Positions 1 to 9,100 of a DNA stretch of 64,000 bases are shown here, piece after piece (position 1 is the stretch's first letter; every line of letters starts with the position of its first letter). The notes beneath the pieces are model-generated. The model saw only the letters and a list, made by a program, of their open reading frames with translations, was not told the DNA's origin and did no database searches. This stretch comes from Arenimonas oryziterrae DSM 21050 = YC6267 (GTDB taxonomy: Bacteria > Pseudomonadota > Gammaproteobacteria > Xanthomonadales > Xanthomonadaceae), in contig NZ_ATVD01000001.1 of NCBI RefSeq assembly GCF_000420545.1, positions 248,001-312,000 on the forward strand, read 5' to 3'. The position numbers and the translations under genes were made by a program.

Positions 1-739
1 CAAATCCGATCAGGCTCACGCCGGCCTCCGTCGCCAGGCGCACGGCCAGCGCGGTCGGCGCCGAAATCGCCGCGACCAGCGGGCAATCGATCTGCGCCGC
101 CTTGTGCACGATTTCGTAGCTCGCGCGAGAGGTCACCAGCAGCGCCCGTGCCGACAACCCTTGCCGGAGCACGTGCCCCGCGACCTTGTCGAGCGCATTG
201 TGGCGACCGACGTCCTCGCGCACATGCAACTGCCCGTGTTGGTCGAGAATCGCGGCCGCATGCACTGCGCCGGTTTCGCGATTGAGTGGCTGCCGGGTTT
301 CGAGTTCCGCGAATGCGGCCAGCAATCGCGAAGGATCCAGCTGCGCTGTCGCAGACACCTGCCGCACCGGCCGGATCGCCGCCGCCAGCGTGCCGGCTCC
401 GCACAGTCCGCAGCCGGTGCGTCCGGTCAGATTGCGGCTGCGCGCCTCCAGGGCCTCGAAGCGCGCCTGCGGAATCAGCATCTCCAGCGACAACCCTTGA
501 GGCGTTTCGATGCGCTCGATCAGGCGGATTTCGTCGGCGCCGCCGACGATGTCCTCGGTCACCGAAAAGCCGACCGCGAAATCCTCGAGATCCGCCGGCG
601 TCGCCATCATGACCGCGTGCGAGAGGCCGTTGTAGACGAGCGCGACCGGCACTTCCTCGGCCAGCACTTCGGTCTGGCGCGACAGGGTCTCGCCGTCGAG
701 GCGAAGCGCGGACACGCGATGGCTGATCTCGATGCTCAT
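1..739 (-). CDS. fdhD: Formate dehydrogenase accessory sulfurtransferase FdhD (3' end beyond window)
   Basis: FdhD passes sulfur from IscS to the molybdenum cofactor, which activates formate-dehydrogenase-type molybdoenzymes in the cytoplasm. About 246 codons are visible; the family is usually near 270, so only the last C-terminal residues are cut off by the window edge. The CGLCG motif, which contains the sulfur-carrying cysteine pair of the family, lies near residue 110 inside TGRTGCGLCGAGT. The VREDVGRHNALDK stretch, also typical of FdhD, follows. The ATG at 739 overlaps the TGA of the upstream small gene (ATGA), so translation is probably coupled. The gene closes an operon with an FdhF/YdeP oxidoreductase, its likely client. 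Confidence 0.93.
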   Translation of the reverse strand, partial: MSIEISHRVSALRLDGETLSRQTEVLAEEVPVALVYNGLSHAVMMATPADLEDFAVGFSVTEDIVGGADEIRLIERIETPQGLSLEMLIPQARFEALEARSRNLTGRTGCGLCGAGTLAAAIRPVRQVSATAQLDPSRLLAAFAELETRQPLNRETGAVHAAAILDQHGQLHVREDVGRHNALDKVAGHVLRQGLSARALLVTSRASYEIVHKAAQIDCPLVAAISAPTALAVRLATEAGVSLIGF

Positions 740-975
740 GCGTGTTCCGCCAGCCAGGCACGGCCGCGTGGGCTGGGTCGCAGCAAGCGGCGCGAACCCG
801 CGTCCTCGATCTCGACCAGTCCCAAGCCCCCGACGGCGACGTCGTCGCCAAGGATTGCCAGCAGGCGCAGCAGCTCGCTTTGCGACAGCGTCAGTTGCCG
901 GGCGACTTTCGCCAGCGACGCCGGTTCGTGCTCGGCGACGAAGCGCAGCACCGCGGCAAGCCGGGCTTCGATCAC
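736..975 (-). CDS. Small winged-helix-like protein between the oxidoreductase and fdhD
   Basis: This 79-residue protein has an N-terminal half that reads as a helix-turn-helix (residues about 5-45, with SLAKVARQLTLSQSELLRLL as the core) and a short hairpin or wing ending in RLLRPSPRGRAWLAEH. The fold resembles FeoC-like or other tiny winged-helix proteins, but I do not recognise a named family. Its start overlaps the end of the oxidoreductase gene by 4 bases, and its stop overlaps the fdhD start in the same way, so it is translated as the middle of a three-gene operon. It may be a local regulator or a maturation partner of the molybdoenzyme; that is inference from position. Confidence 0.7.
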   Translation of the reverse strand: MIEARLAAVLRFVAEHEPASLAKVARQLTLSQSELLRLLAILGDDVAVGGLGLVEIEDAGSRRLLRPSPRGRAWLAEHA

Positions 976-3230
976 GGCGACTGCAACCGCAGGTCGATGT
1001 TTCGCGACGCCTGCAAGCGCACGGGAATCGACTTCGATGCCGGTGTGCCGGCGCGCTCGGCGACGCTGTCGAGCGGCACGAGGGGATTGGTTTCGGGGTA
1101 GTAGGCCGCGAGACAGCCGGGCGGAATATCGTATTCCACCAGCAGGAAACGCTTGGCGACGCGCTCGCCGTCATGCCAGACCGAAATCAGATCGACCCAG
1201 TCGCCGGCCGCGAAGCCCAGTCGCTGCAGATCCATCCGGCTGATGAAGCAGACCCGCCGCTCGCCGGACACGCCGCGATAACGATCCTCGAGCCCATAGA
1301 TCGTCGTGTTGTATTGATCGTGGCTGCGGATGGTCATGAGCGTGAGCAGCGCCGAGTCGTCATGGCGACGCGGCACCGGATGCGCGAAGAAACGCGCGCG
1401 CCCGCCGGCCTGCGTCCAGCGCCGCTCGCGCGCGGCGTTGCCCAGATAGAACCCGCCCGGACGATGCACCCGCGCATTGAAATCCGCGAAGCCCTCGATG
1501 ACCTCTGCGATCTTGTCGCGAATGCGGTCGTAGTCCTCGACCAGCCAGCGCCAGCGCGTCTTGCTCTGGCGCAGGGTCGCTTCGGCCAAGCGCGCGACGA
1601 TCGCCGGTTCGCTGAGCAGGTGCTCGGAGGCGGGCGGATTCATGCCTGCCGAGACATGCACCTGGCTCATCGAATCCTCGACCGTCACACCCTGCGGACC
1701 TGCGGCCTGCAGATCGATCTCGGTGCGCCCCAGGCACGGCAGGATCAGGGCCTGGCGCCCGTGCACGAGATGCGAGCGGTTGAGCTTGGTGGCGACATGC
1801 GCCGTCAGTGCACAGCGGCGCAAGGCCTGGGCCGTACGCTCGGTGTCGGGCGAAGCGGCGGCGAAGTTGCCGCCCATCGCGAAAAAGACCTGGCACTGCC
1901 CGCGCAGCATCGCGTCGATCGCGCCGACCACGTCGTGGCCGGGTTTGCGCGGCGGCGAAAAATCGAAGGCCGCGCCCAGCCGGTCCAGAAACGCCGCCGA
2001 CGGCTGCTCGTAGATGCCCATCGTGCGGTCGCCCTGCACATTGGAATGCCCGCGCACCGGACACGCGCCGGCGCCGGGCTTGCCGAGATTGCCGCGCAGC
2101 AGGAGAAAATTCATCAAGGTCTGGATCGTCGCCACGGCATGGCGATGCTGGGTGATGCCCATCGCCCAGCACAGGATCGTGGCCTTCGATGCGGCATAGA
2201 CCCCGGCGGCTTCTTCGATCTGCGCGCGCGACAAACCCGACTCGGTTTCGATCAGCGACCAGTCCTCGGCGAGCGCATCGGCCCGCACCGCCTCGAATCC
2301 CTCGGTGTGTTCGGCGATGAAATCGCTGTCCAGCGCGCCGGACGCGATCACTGCCTTGATCATGCCCTTGACGGCCGCGAGATCGCCGCCGGTGCGCAAC
2401 TGGTAGTAATGCGTAGCGATCGGCGTGCCGCCGCCGGTGAGCATGTCGCCCGGATTCTTGGGGTCGGCGAAGCGTTCGAGCCCGCGTTCGCGCAAGGGAT
2501 TGAACACGACGATCCGGCAACCGCGCCGCGCCGCCTCGCGCAGTTCGCCGAGCATGCGCGGATGATTGGTGCCGGGGTTCTGTCCGAACACGAAGATCGC
2601 TTCCGCCTGCTCGAAATCCTCCAGCACCACCGTGCCCTTGCCGACGCCGATCTGTTCGGTCATCGCCACACCCGAGGGCTCGTGGCACATGTTCGAACAA
2701 TCGGGCAGGTTGTTGGTGCCGAACTCGCGCACGAACAACTGATACAGGAAGGCCGCTTCGTTCGAGGTACGGCCCGAGGTGTAGAACAAGGCCTGATCGG
2801 GATCGGGCAAGGCCTGCAGATGGCGGGCGACGATCGCGAAAGCCTCGTCCCAGCTCACGGGCCGGTAGTGGTCGTCCTCGCCTTCGTAAAACATCGGCTC
2901 GGTGAGACGGCCCTGCCCTTCGAGAAAATAATCATCCTGGCGCGCCAGCGCGGACACCGAATGCTCGGCGAAAAATTCGCGCGTGACCCGACGCCGCGTG
3001 CCCTCGGCCGCCACGGCCTTGACGCCGTTTTCGCAGAATTCGAAGGTCGAGTGCGGGTTCTTGTCGGGCCAGGCGCAGCCGGGGCAGTCGAACCCTTGCG
3101 GCTGATTGGCCTGCAGCATCGTCGCTGCGCCGCGACCGACGATGCCCTGCTCGCGCAGATGCCGGAACGAACTCGTCAGCGCATCCCAACCACCCGCCGG
3201 TCCCGTGTACTTGCTGATGCGTTTGGACAT
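972..3230 (-). CDS. FdhF/YdeP-family molybdopterin oxidoreductase
   Basis: This is a 752-residue bis-MGD molybdoenzyme of the FdhF/YdeP branch. The molybdopterin oxidoreductase domain fills most of the chain, and a molydop-binding domain follows from about residue 630 (region ALLTLMTIRSHDQYNTTIYG). The family signature SNMCHEPSG near residue 177 holds the likely Mo-ligand cysteine. An N-terminal FDCPGCAWPD segment contains a CxxC, but there is no complete N-terminal 4Fe-4S ferredoxin motif like that of classical FdhF. The substrate is not established for this subfamily; formate is only one possibility. The adjacent fdhD supports a need for cofactor sulfuration. Confidence 0.95.
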   Translation of the reverse strand: MSKRISKYTGPAGGWDALTSSFRHLREQGIVGRGAATMLQANQPQGFDCPGCAWPDKNPHSTFEFCENGVKAVAAEGTRRRVTREFFAEHSVSALARQDDYFLEGQGRLTEPMFYEGEDDHYRPVSWDEAFAIVARHLQALPDPDQALFYTSGRTSNEAAFLYQLFVREFGTNNLPDCSNMCHEPSGVAMTEQIGVGKGTVVLEDFEQAEAIFVFGQNPGTNHPRMLGELREAARRGCRIVVFNPLRERGLERFADPKNPGDMLTGGGTPIATHYYQLRTGGDLAAVKGMIKAVIASGALDSDFIAEHTEGFEAVRADALAEDWSLIETESGLSRAQIEEAAGVYAASKATILCWAMGITQHRHAVATIQTLMNFLLLRGNLGKPGAGACPVRGHSNVQGDRTMGIYEQPSAAFLDRLGAAFDFSPPRKPGHDVVGAIDAMLRGQCQVFFAMGGNFAAASPDTERTAQALRRCALTAHVATKLNRSHLVHGRQALILPCLGRTEIDLQAAGPQGVTVEDSMSQVHVSAGMNPPASEHLLSEPAIVARLAEATLRQSKTRWRWLVEDYDRIRDKIAEVIEGFADFNARVHRPGGFYLGNAARERRWTQAGGRARFFAHPVPRRHDDSALLTLMTIRSHDQYNTTIYGLEDRYRGVSGERRVCFISRMDLQRLGFAAGDWVDLISVWHDGERVAKRFLLVEYDIPPGCLAAYYPETNPLVPLDSVAERAGTPASKSIPVRLQASRNIDLRLQSP

Positions 3231-3312
3231 GCGCGCAGGCTAAGACTTCGGCGCAGGCGTGGCAAGCCGCGATGCGCGCCTGATGCCGCACGCGCCGCGA
3301 CCGACGCTGCGT

Positions 3313-4959
3313 CTACATCGCGAGCGCGCGATCGAGTAGGTACTGCACCGGCGCGCCGGCCGGCAGCGTGCCGAAAGCCAGACCATGTGCCGGACCCAGT
3401 CGGGTTTCGCAGAAACACGCCGCGATCGCCTCCTGGCCGGCGCGCAGCAGGATCGATGCCTGCAGCGCCAGGGCCATGCGCTCGACCAGCCAGCGCGATT
3501 GCGCTTCCAATCCGGCCGGATCGCCGGCGAGCCAGGTGCGCAATCGCGATACTTCGGCGTCAAGGAGCGCGTGCGCACCGCGCGCGGCGTCGAGTTCGGC
3601 GAAGAACGCCTCGCAACTCGCCGGCTCGCGTTGTAGAGCGCGCAGCACGTCCAGACACTGGATATTGCCGCTGCCTTCCCAGATCGAATTCAACGGCGCC
3701 TGCCGATAGAGCCGAGGCAGGTTCGACTCTTCGACATAGCCGGCCCCGCCCAGACACTCCTGGGCTTCGTTGACGAAGACCGGCGCACGCTTGCAGACCC
3801 AGTATTTTCCCAGCGCCGTGACGATGCGCGCGAGCGCGGCTTCCTGCGGATCGCGCGCGCTCGCATCGACGGCGCGCGCGACCCGGAAGGTCAACGCAGT
3901 CGCCGCTTCCGATTCCAGGGCCAGATCGGCGAGCACTTGCCGCATCAGCGGTTGCTCGGACAGGGGCTTGCCGAACGCGCGCCGATGCCGCGCATGATGC
4001 ACGGCCTGCACCAAGGCCTGACGCATCAGGCTGGCGGAGCCGATCAGGCAATCCTGGCGCGTCAACGCCACCATCTGCAGGATCGTGGCGACTCCGCGTC
4101 CCTCCTCGCCCACCAGGAAGGCCTGCGCGCCGTGGAATTCGACCTCCGCACTGGCATTGCTGTGATCGCCCAGCTTGTCCTTCAAACGCTGGATACGGAT
4201 GGCGTTGCGGCTGCCGTCGGTGGAAAAACGCGGCAACAGGAAACACGAGAGGCCCGCCTGGGTCTGCGCGAGCACGAGGAAGGCGTCGCACATCGGCGCG
4301 GAGAAAAACCATTTGTGCCCGACCAGTTCGTACTGCCCGGTGCCCGCCGACAGCGCCTGCGTGCGGTTGCTGCGCACATCAGAGCCACCCTGCTTCTCGG
4401 TCATGCCCATGCCGACGGTATTGCCGGCCTTTTCGCCCGCGGACACGTGACGCGCGTCGTAGTCGCGTGCGGTGATGCGCGGCAACCAGTCCGCCGCGAG
4501 CGCCGGCGCGTGGTTCAGCGCCGGCACGCAGGCATAGGTCATCGTCAGCGGGCAGCTCGTGCCCTGGTCGGCCTGGTTGTGCAGGAACATCAGCGCCGCG
4601 CGTGCGACATGCGCGCCGGGCGACTCGGCGTGACGCCAGGCGAAGTTGGGCACGCCGTGACCGACGCCCAGGCTCATCAGGCGATGGTAGGCCGGATGAA
4701 ATTCCACTTCGTCGAGACGATGGCCGTAGCGGTCGAAGGGCTTGAAGACCGGTCGGTTCGCATTCGCCAGGCGGCCGAGCTCCATCATCTCGCCGCCGAC
4801 GAGGGGGCCGTAGGCCGCGACCTCCGGTTCGGCCCAGCCGCCGCCTTCGCGTGCCAGCGCCTCGCGCAAGGGCAGATCGGTCGCATAGGCGTCGTAAGGC
4901 GTCAGCGCAGGCGGCTGGTTGTCGACCTCGTGGGTGCGGAAGCGATCGCTGACGGTCAC
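3313..4959 (-). CDS. aidB: AidB-like acyl-CoA dehydrogenase
   Basis: This 548-residue flavoprotein belongs to the acyl-CoA dehydrogenase superfamily. It has the length and N-terminal extension of AidB (E. coli about 541 residues), the alkylation-response isovaleryl-CoA dehydrogenase homologue. Visible marks are MGMTEKQGGSDVRSN near residue 190 in the FAD/substrate middle domain, and a C-terminal region with CLGGAGYVEESNLPRLYR and NSIWEGSGNIQ. AidB binds FAD and DNA and is thought to limit alkylation damage; that role is known for E. coli and inferred here. No ada or alkB gene lies nearby. It stands alone, about 80 bases downstream-facing from the oxidoreductase operon. Confidence 0.92.
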   Translation of the reverse strand: MTVSDRFRTHEVDNQPPALTPYDAYATDLPLREALAREGGGWAEPEVAAYGPLVGGEMMELGRLANANRPVFKPFDRYGHRLDEVEFHPAYHRLMSLGVGHGVPNFAWRHAESPGAHVARAALMFLHNQADQGTSCPLTMTYACVPALNHAPALAADWLPRITARDYDARHVSAGEKAGNTVGMGMTEKQGGSDVRSNRTQALSAGTGQYELVGHKWFFSAPMCDAFLVLAQTQAGLSCFLLPRFSTDGSRNAIRIQRLKDKLGDHSNASAEVEFHGAQAFLVGEEGRGVATILQMVALTRQDCLIGSASLMRQALVQAVHHARHRRAFGKPLSEQPLMRQVLADLALESEAATALTFRVARAVDASARDPQEAALARIVTALGKYWVCKRAPVFVNEAQECLGGAGYVEESNLPRLYRQAPLNSIWEGSGNIQCLDVLRALQREPASCEAFFAELDAARGAHALLDAEVSRLRTWLAGDPAGLEAQSRWLVERMALALQASILLRAGQEAIAACFCETRLGPAHGLAFGTLPAGAPVQYLLDRALAM

Positions 4960-4996
4960 GGCCTGGCTCCGGAAAATCGTGTAGCAGCCGCCGGCG

Positions 4997-7555
4997 TCAG
5001 TCGCGCTCGACCAGGCGGAAAGTACGGCGTCCTGCGGCTTTCGCCGAATACAGGGCTTCGTCGGCGGCGGCCATCAGGGATTCGGCGTCCGGTGTATCCC
5101 AGTAGAACGCGATGCCGACGCTGGCGCCGACATCCAGCGACACGCCTTCGACACGCATCGGCGCCTGCATCGCCAGCATCAGCTTGCTCGCGATCACGTC
5201 GCCGACTTCCGGCGAGGGCGCGTCGTCGATGAGCACGGCGAATTCGTCGCCGCCCAGTCGCGCCACCAGGTCGCCGTCGCGCACGCAAGCTTTCAGTCGT
5301 GTCGCGAACTGGCGCATGACGCCGTCGCCGACGGAATGGCCGTAGCTGTCGTTGATGCTCTTGAAATGATCGATGTCGACGTACAACAGCACCACCGGCG
5401 TGTGATGACGCTGGCTGCGTGCGAGCACGCTGGACAGGCGCTCGTCGAACTGGCGGCGGTTCGCGATGCCGGTGAGGCTGTCGAAGCGCGCGAGCTTCTC
5501 CAGCTCGATCTCCGCGAGCTTGAGCTTGGTGATGTCGAAGGTCAGCGCGAAGAATCCGTGCACCTTGCCGTCGGCGTCGATGTCGGGAACGTAGTTGGCC
5601 TGGTAGTGATACTGCTGGCCGCCGACCAGGCCGTGGCCCTCGAAGGTCTCGCGTTCGCCGCGCAAGGCGGCGGCCGCGTGCTTGCGCACGCCGGAATACA
5701 GGGCATCGCCGACCGTCTCGCGCACCGTGTGCCCGATCATGTCCTCGGGTTTCATGCCGAACACGTTGGCATATAGGGCATTGGCGAAGCCGTAGCGCTC
5801 ATCGGTGTCGATATAGGCGATCAGGGCCGGAATATTGTCGGTGATCGCACGCAGCATCTTCTGGTTTGCGGCCAGGGCCTGCTCGGTGCGCACGCGCGCA
5901 CTGATGTTGCGCCCCGAATAGATGATTTCAGGCGCGCCGCCGGTCACGGCGGCCGGCACGGACCGGGCCAGCGCCTCGATCCAGACATAGTGGCCATCGG
6001 CATGCTGGGCGCGATAGGTCACCGAGCGCGTGCCGCCCTGCTCGGTCAGCTGACGGATCGCGTCCACCAGCGTGGCGCGATCATCCGGATGCACGAGATC
6101 CCAGCGCGGCTCCATGAGCTCCGCCGGCTCGCGTCCGAGCATGGTCTTAGCCGAGGGCGAGACGTACAGGCGGCGACCATCGGGCCGCATGCGCACGACC
6201 ATGTCGCTGGAATTGTCGGCAAGCACGCGATAGCGCTGCTCGCTTTCGCCCAGGCGCCGGTTGGAGCGCCGCTGCAACACCAGGAACACGGCGAGCACCA
6301 CGACCATCGCGGCACCGAGCATGATCAGCCACCAGGTCAACTGGTTGCCGCGCGTCAGCGCTTTCGCGCGCTCCTGCGCCAGCAGCGCCTCGCCTTTCAA
6401 GCGCACGAGTTCGACCTCGCGCTCGGCATACTTGAGGCGGGCATCGAAATCGTCCGAGGCCTGCGCACGTTCGGCCTGGTCGAGTTGCTGTTCGAGTTCG
6501 AGGAAACGCTGCACCATCGCCGGATCGATTTCGCGACGGCCACTGCCATTGCCGAGCATCGTGCCGACGAGCTCGCGCAGCACGCGCAATTCGTCGCGGC
6601 CCTGGTTCAGCGAGCGGAAGGAACGTTGCGCGATGCGCAGTTCGCGTTCGGCCTCGGCCAGGTCGCCGGCGTCGCCGGCCGCCACGCCCAGCACCTCGTG
6701 CCCCAGACCCACGAGCTGCGAATTCTTCAGTCGGTCGGCCATTTTCAGGATTTTCTCGCCGCTGGCCTTCTGCCCGGCCACGTCGCCGTTCAGGTGCGCC
6801 TGACGCGCCCATTCCAAATACAGCTCGGCACTGAGCTTGGGGTCGTCGACGCGCTCGGCGAGCGTCTGCGCCTGCGCCAGCGTGCGCTTGCCGACATCGG
6901 TCAGGCCCAATTGGGACTCCGCGCGCGATCGATTGCGCAGCAGACGCACCTGCATCGGCAGCGCCTGCCCGGGCTTGAGCACGGCCAGGCCGCGGTCGGC
7001 GTATTGCGCGGCCAGCGCATGCTTGCCCAGCGAATAGCTCAACGAGGAATAGGCCAGGTACACATCGGACGACAGTTCCGGCGACGGCGTCGTCTTCAGC
7101 ACGACCTGCGCATCGCCGAGCAGCTGTTCGCCGCGCGTGAAGTCCTGCATCGCAATGCTCGCGCGGCTTTCGGCGATGAGCCCGCGCACGACCAGAATCG
7201 GCTGCCGTGCAATCAGGGCCACGCGATGGGCTTCGGCGCCGGCATCGCGTTGGCAGCTCCAGTTGGCGACGACGCGACAGGCGTTGGCCTGGGCCAGGTA
7301 GAGCAAGGCCAGCTCGCGCGAATCGTTTCGTTCCTTCGCCTGGGCGATTTCCGCCGGCAGCTCCTGCAGCACGGCTTCGGGCTCGATGAGCGCGCGCGCC
7401 TCGAGCGCATGTCGGGGCACGTCCGAACCCTCGGCCAGGCGTGTCGCGGTTTCGGGACTGGCTGCCAGCGTGAGGGGAGCGAGCGCCCCGCCCAGTCCGA
7501 AGACCAGAACCCAGCATGCGACGCGGCAGGACCGGAGCGGTCGGGGCATTGCCAT
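4997..7555 (-). CDS. Membrane TPR-PAS-PAS-GGDEF diguanylate cyclase
   Basis: At 852 residues this is a sensor that probably makes cyclic di-GMP. A signal peptide (about 1-32, ending APLTLAA) leads into a helical TPR-type periplasmic region (about 40-340). A coiled-coil stretch follows, then one membrane helix (about 407-427, WWLIMLGAAMVVVLAVFLVL). The cytoplasmic part holds two PAS/PAC modules (about 435-560 and 565-685) and a GGDEF domain. The active-site GGDEF sits near residue 770. The RxxD inhibitory I-site (RDGD) lies five residues upstream, so the enzyme should be active and feedback-inhibited. No EAL domain is present. It is monocistronic; the pilZ gene further along is a possible but unproven partner in the same signalling network. 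Confidence 0.93.
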   Translation of the reverse strand: MAMPRPLRSCRVACWVLVFGLGGALAPLTLAASPETATRLAEGSDVPRHALEARALIEPEAVLQELPAEIAQAKERNDSRELALLYLAQANACRVVANWSCQRDAGAEAHRVALIARQPILVVRGLIAESRASIAMQDFTRGEQLLGDAQVVLKTTPSPELSSDVYLAYSSLSYSLGKHALAAQYADRGLAVLKPGQALPMQVRLLRNRSRAESQLGLTDVGKRTLAQAQTLAERVDDPKLSAELYLEWARQAHLNGDVAGQKASGEKILKMADRLKNSQLVGLGHEVLGVAAGDAGDLAEAERELRIAQRSFRSLNQGRDELRVLRELVGTMLGNGSGRREIDPAMVQRFLELEQQLDQAERAQASDDFDARLKYAEREVELVRLKGEALLAQERAKALTRGNQLTWWLIMLGAAMVVVLAVFLVLQRRSNRRLGESEQRYRVLADNSSDMVVRMRPDGRRLYVSPSAKTMLGREPAELMEPRWDLVHPDDRATLVDAIRQLTEQGGTRSVTYRAQHADGHYVWIEALARSVPAAVTGGAPEIIYSGRNISARVRTEQALAANQKMLRAITDNIPALIAYIDTDERYGFANALYANVFGMKPEDMIGHTVRETVGDALYSGVRKHAAAALRGERETFEGHGLVGGQQYHYQANYVPDIDADGKVHGFFALTFDITKLKLAEIELEKLARFDSLTGIANRRQFDERLSSVLARSQRHHTPVVLLYVDIDHFKSINDSYGHSVGDGVMRQFATRLKACVRDGDLVARLGGDEFAVLIDDAPSPEVGDVIASKLMLAMQAPMRVEGVSLDVGASVGIAFYWDTPDAESLMAAADEALYSAKAAGRRTFRLVERD

Positions 7556-7633
7556 CCTCGAAACGACCCTACGGGGGCGGTGCCAGCCTAGCGAATGCAG
7601 GCCGTGAATGTCACCCGTTGCGGCGGGTTCGAC

Positions 7634-8545
7634 TCAATCGGAGTCGTCAGGCTCAAAGAAGCACCACTTCACGTCGGGGAATTGCGCCTTGAGCGCGGCC
7701 TCGGTGGCATTCATCAGGGCGATCGTCTCGGCCGTGCTCAGGTCGGGATTGGCCATCTCGGCCTGCACGGCGACCATGATGTCGTTGCCCATCTGCAGGG
7801 TGATCAGGCTGAAGAGGCTCTTGACCTCCGGCCGTTGCTGCAGGAAGGCGCGAATGGCCTCCCGAGTGACGGGCTCGACGCTCTGGCCGATCAGCATCGC
7901 CTTGACTTCGACGGCGACGAACACCGCCACCACCACCAGCAGGATGCCGATGCCCAGGGTGCCGATCGCATCGAAGACCGGGTTGCCCGTGATCATGGTC
8001 AGCACAACGGCGGCCAGCGCGAACACCAGGCCGAACAAGGCGGCCAGATCCTCGCCGAAAATCACCACCAGCTCGGCCTGCCGGCTTTCCCGGAACCAGC
8101 GCCACAGGCTCTGCGTGCCGCGCGCCTTGTTCACTTCCACCAGGCAGGCGCGCATGGACACGGCCTCGGCGATGATGCCGAACGTCAGCACGCCGACCGC
8201 GATCCAGGGGTAGCTCAGCGGCTCGCTCGAATGCAGTTTGTGCCAGCCCTCGTACAGCGAGAACACGCCGCCGACCGAAAACAGCATCAGCGCAACGAGG
8301 AAGGACCAGAAATAGATCTCCTTGCCGTAACCCAGCGGATAGTCGGGTGAGGGCGGACGTTTCGCGCGCTTGATGCCGAGCAACAGCAGGCCCTGATTGC
8401 CGCAGTCGGCGAGCGAGTGCACCGCCTCGGCAAGCATCGCGCTGGAGCCGGTGATCCACGCGGCCACCGCCTTGGCGACGAAAATGGCGAAATTCGCGCC
8501 CAGGGCGTAGAAGATGGTCTTGACGGAGTCGCCTTTGCCGGCCAT
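7634..8545 (-). CDS. Cation diffusion facilitator, ZnT9-like subgroup
   Basis: This is a 303-residue inner-membrane divalent-cation transporter of the CDF family. HSLADCGNQ in the second helix gives the HxxxD metal site. The fifth helix region reads FGEDLAALFGLVFALAAVV, with an acidic pair instead of the usual second HxxxD, as in the SLC30A9/ZnT9-type subgroup. A cytoplasmic ferredoxin-like C-terminal domain follows (from about residue 215, EPVTREAIRAFLQQRPEVKS). The metal is likely Zn or another divalent ion; specificity cannot be read from the sequence. The gene stands alone and diverges from the VOC gene. Confidence 0.92.
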   Translation of the reverse strand: MAGKGDSVKTIFYALGANFAIFVAKAVAAWITGSSAMLAEAVHSLADCGNQGLLLLGIKRAKRPPSPDYPLGYGKEIYFWSFLVALMLFSVGGVFSLYEGWHKLHSSEPLSYPWIAVGVLTFGIIAEAVSMRACLVEVNKARGTQSLWRWFRESRQAELVVIFGEDLAALFGLVFALAAVVLTMITGNPVFDAIGTLGIGILLVVVAVFVAVEVKAMLIGQSVEPVTREAIRAFLQQRPEVKSLFSLITLQMGNDIMVAVQAEMANPDLSTAETIALMNATEAALKAQFPDVKWCFFEPDDSD

Positions 8546-8628
8546 TCGAAGCTACCTGGGTCGCGTTGTTTCTGGACCGCCAGTTTATCATTGCCCCGTT
8601 GCCAACCCGCATCGCCAAGGACCGGACC

Positions 8629-9030
8629 ATGAGCACCCTCGTCAACAAGGCCACCAGCGTGTTGTTCGTCGAGCACATCGTGCCGTCACTGGCGCTGTGG
8701 GAGAACAAACTCGGCTTCAAGCGTGTCGCCGAAGTACCCGAAGGCGATGAACTCGGCTTCGTCCTGCTGGTGCGCGACGGTGTCGAGATCATGCTGCAGT
8801 CCCGCGCCAGCCTCGCCGCCGACCTGCCTGCCGTGGCCGCCCAGCATCGCGATTCGGCCAGTTTCGTGTTCATCGAAGTGCCCGATCTCGACGCGATCCT
8901 GGCAAGACTGGGCGACAGCGAGGTCGTCAATCCCGTGCGCGATACGTTCTACGGCTCGCGCGAGATCACCATCCGCGAGCCGGGGGGCCATTTTGTGACG
9001 TTTGCGCATTTCACCCCGCCGCCGGGCTGA
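8629..9030 (+). CDS. VOC (glyoxalase/bleomycin-resistance fold) protein
   Basis: This is a 133-residue single-module vicinal-oxygen-chelate protein. The start ATG of MSTLVNKATSVLF is preferred because the frame upstream reads non-domain sequence. The two beta-alpha-beta-beta-beta repeats are recognisable: VEHIVPSLALWENKLGF near residues 12-30 is the typical helix, and FYGSREITIREPGGHFVTFA near the C terminus has the family's metal-site glutamate. The substrate is unknown; relatives include lyases, dioxygenases and antibiotic-binding proteins. It is not clearly in an operon. Confidence 0.85.
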   Translation: MSTLVNKATSVLFVEHIVPSLALWENKLGFKRVAEVPEGDELGFVLLVRDGVEIMLQSRASLAADLPAVAAQHRDSASFVFIEVPDLDAILARLGDSEVVNPVRDTFYGSREITIREPGGHFVTFAHFTPPPG

Positions 9031-9100
9031 GGGCGCGCCTTCGGTCCGGCGAAATCGGGTTTAGAGCACCCCGCCGGGCCAGTCGTGGCAGTCTAGGCCC

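Noticed and set aside
732-3773. Open frame of about 1000 codons on the plus strand
   Set aside because: It runs antisense to the FdhF/YdeP and AidB genes; its protein is Arg/His/Gln-rich with no domain, as expected in high-GC DNA.
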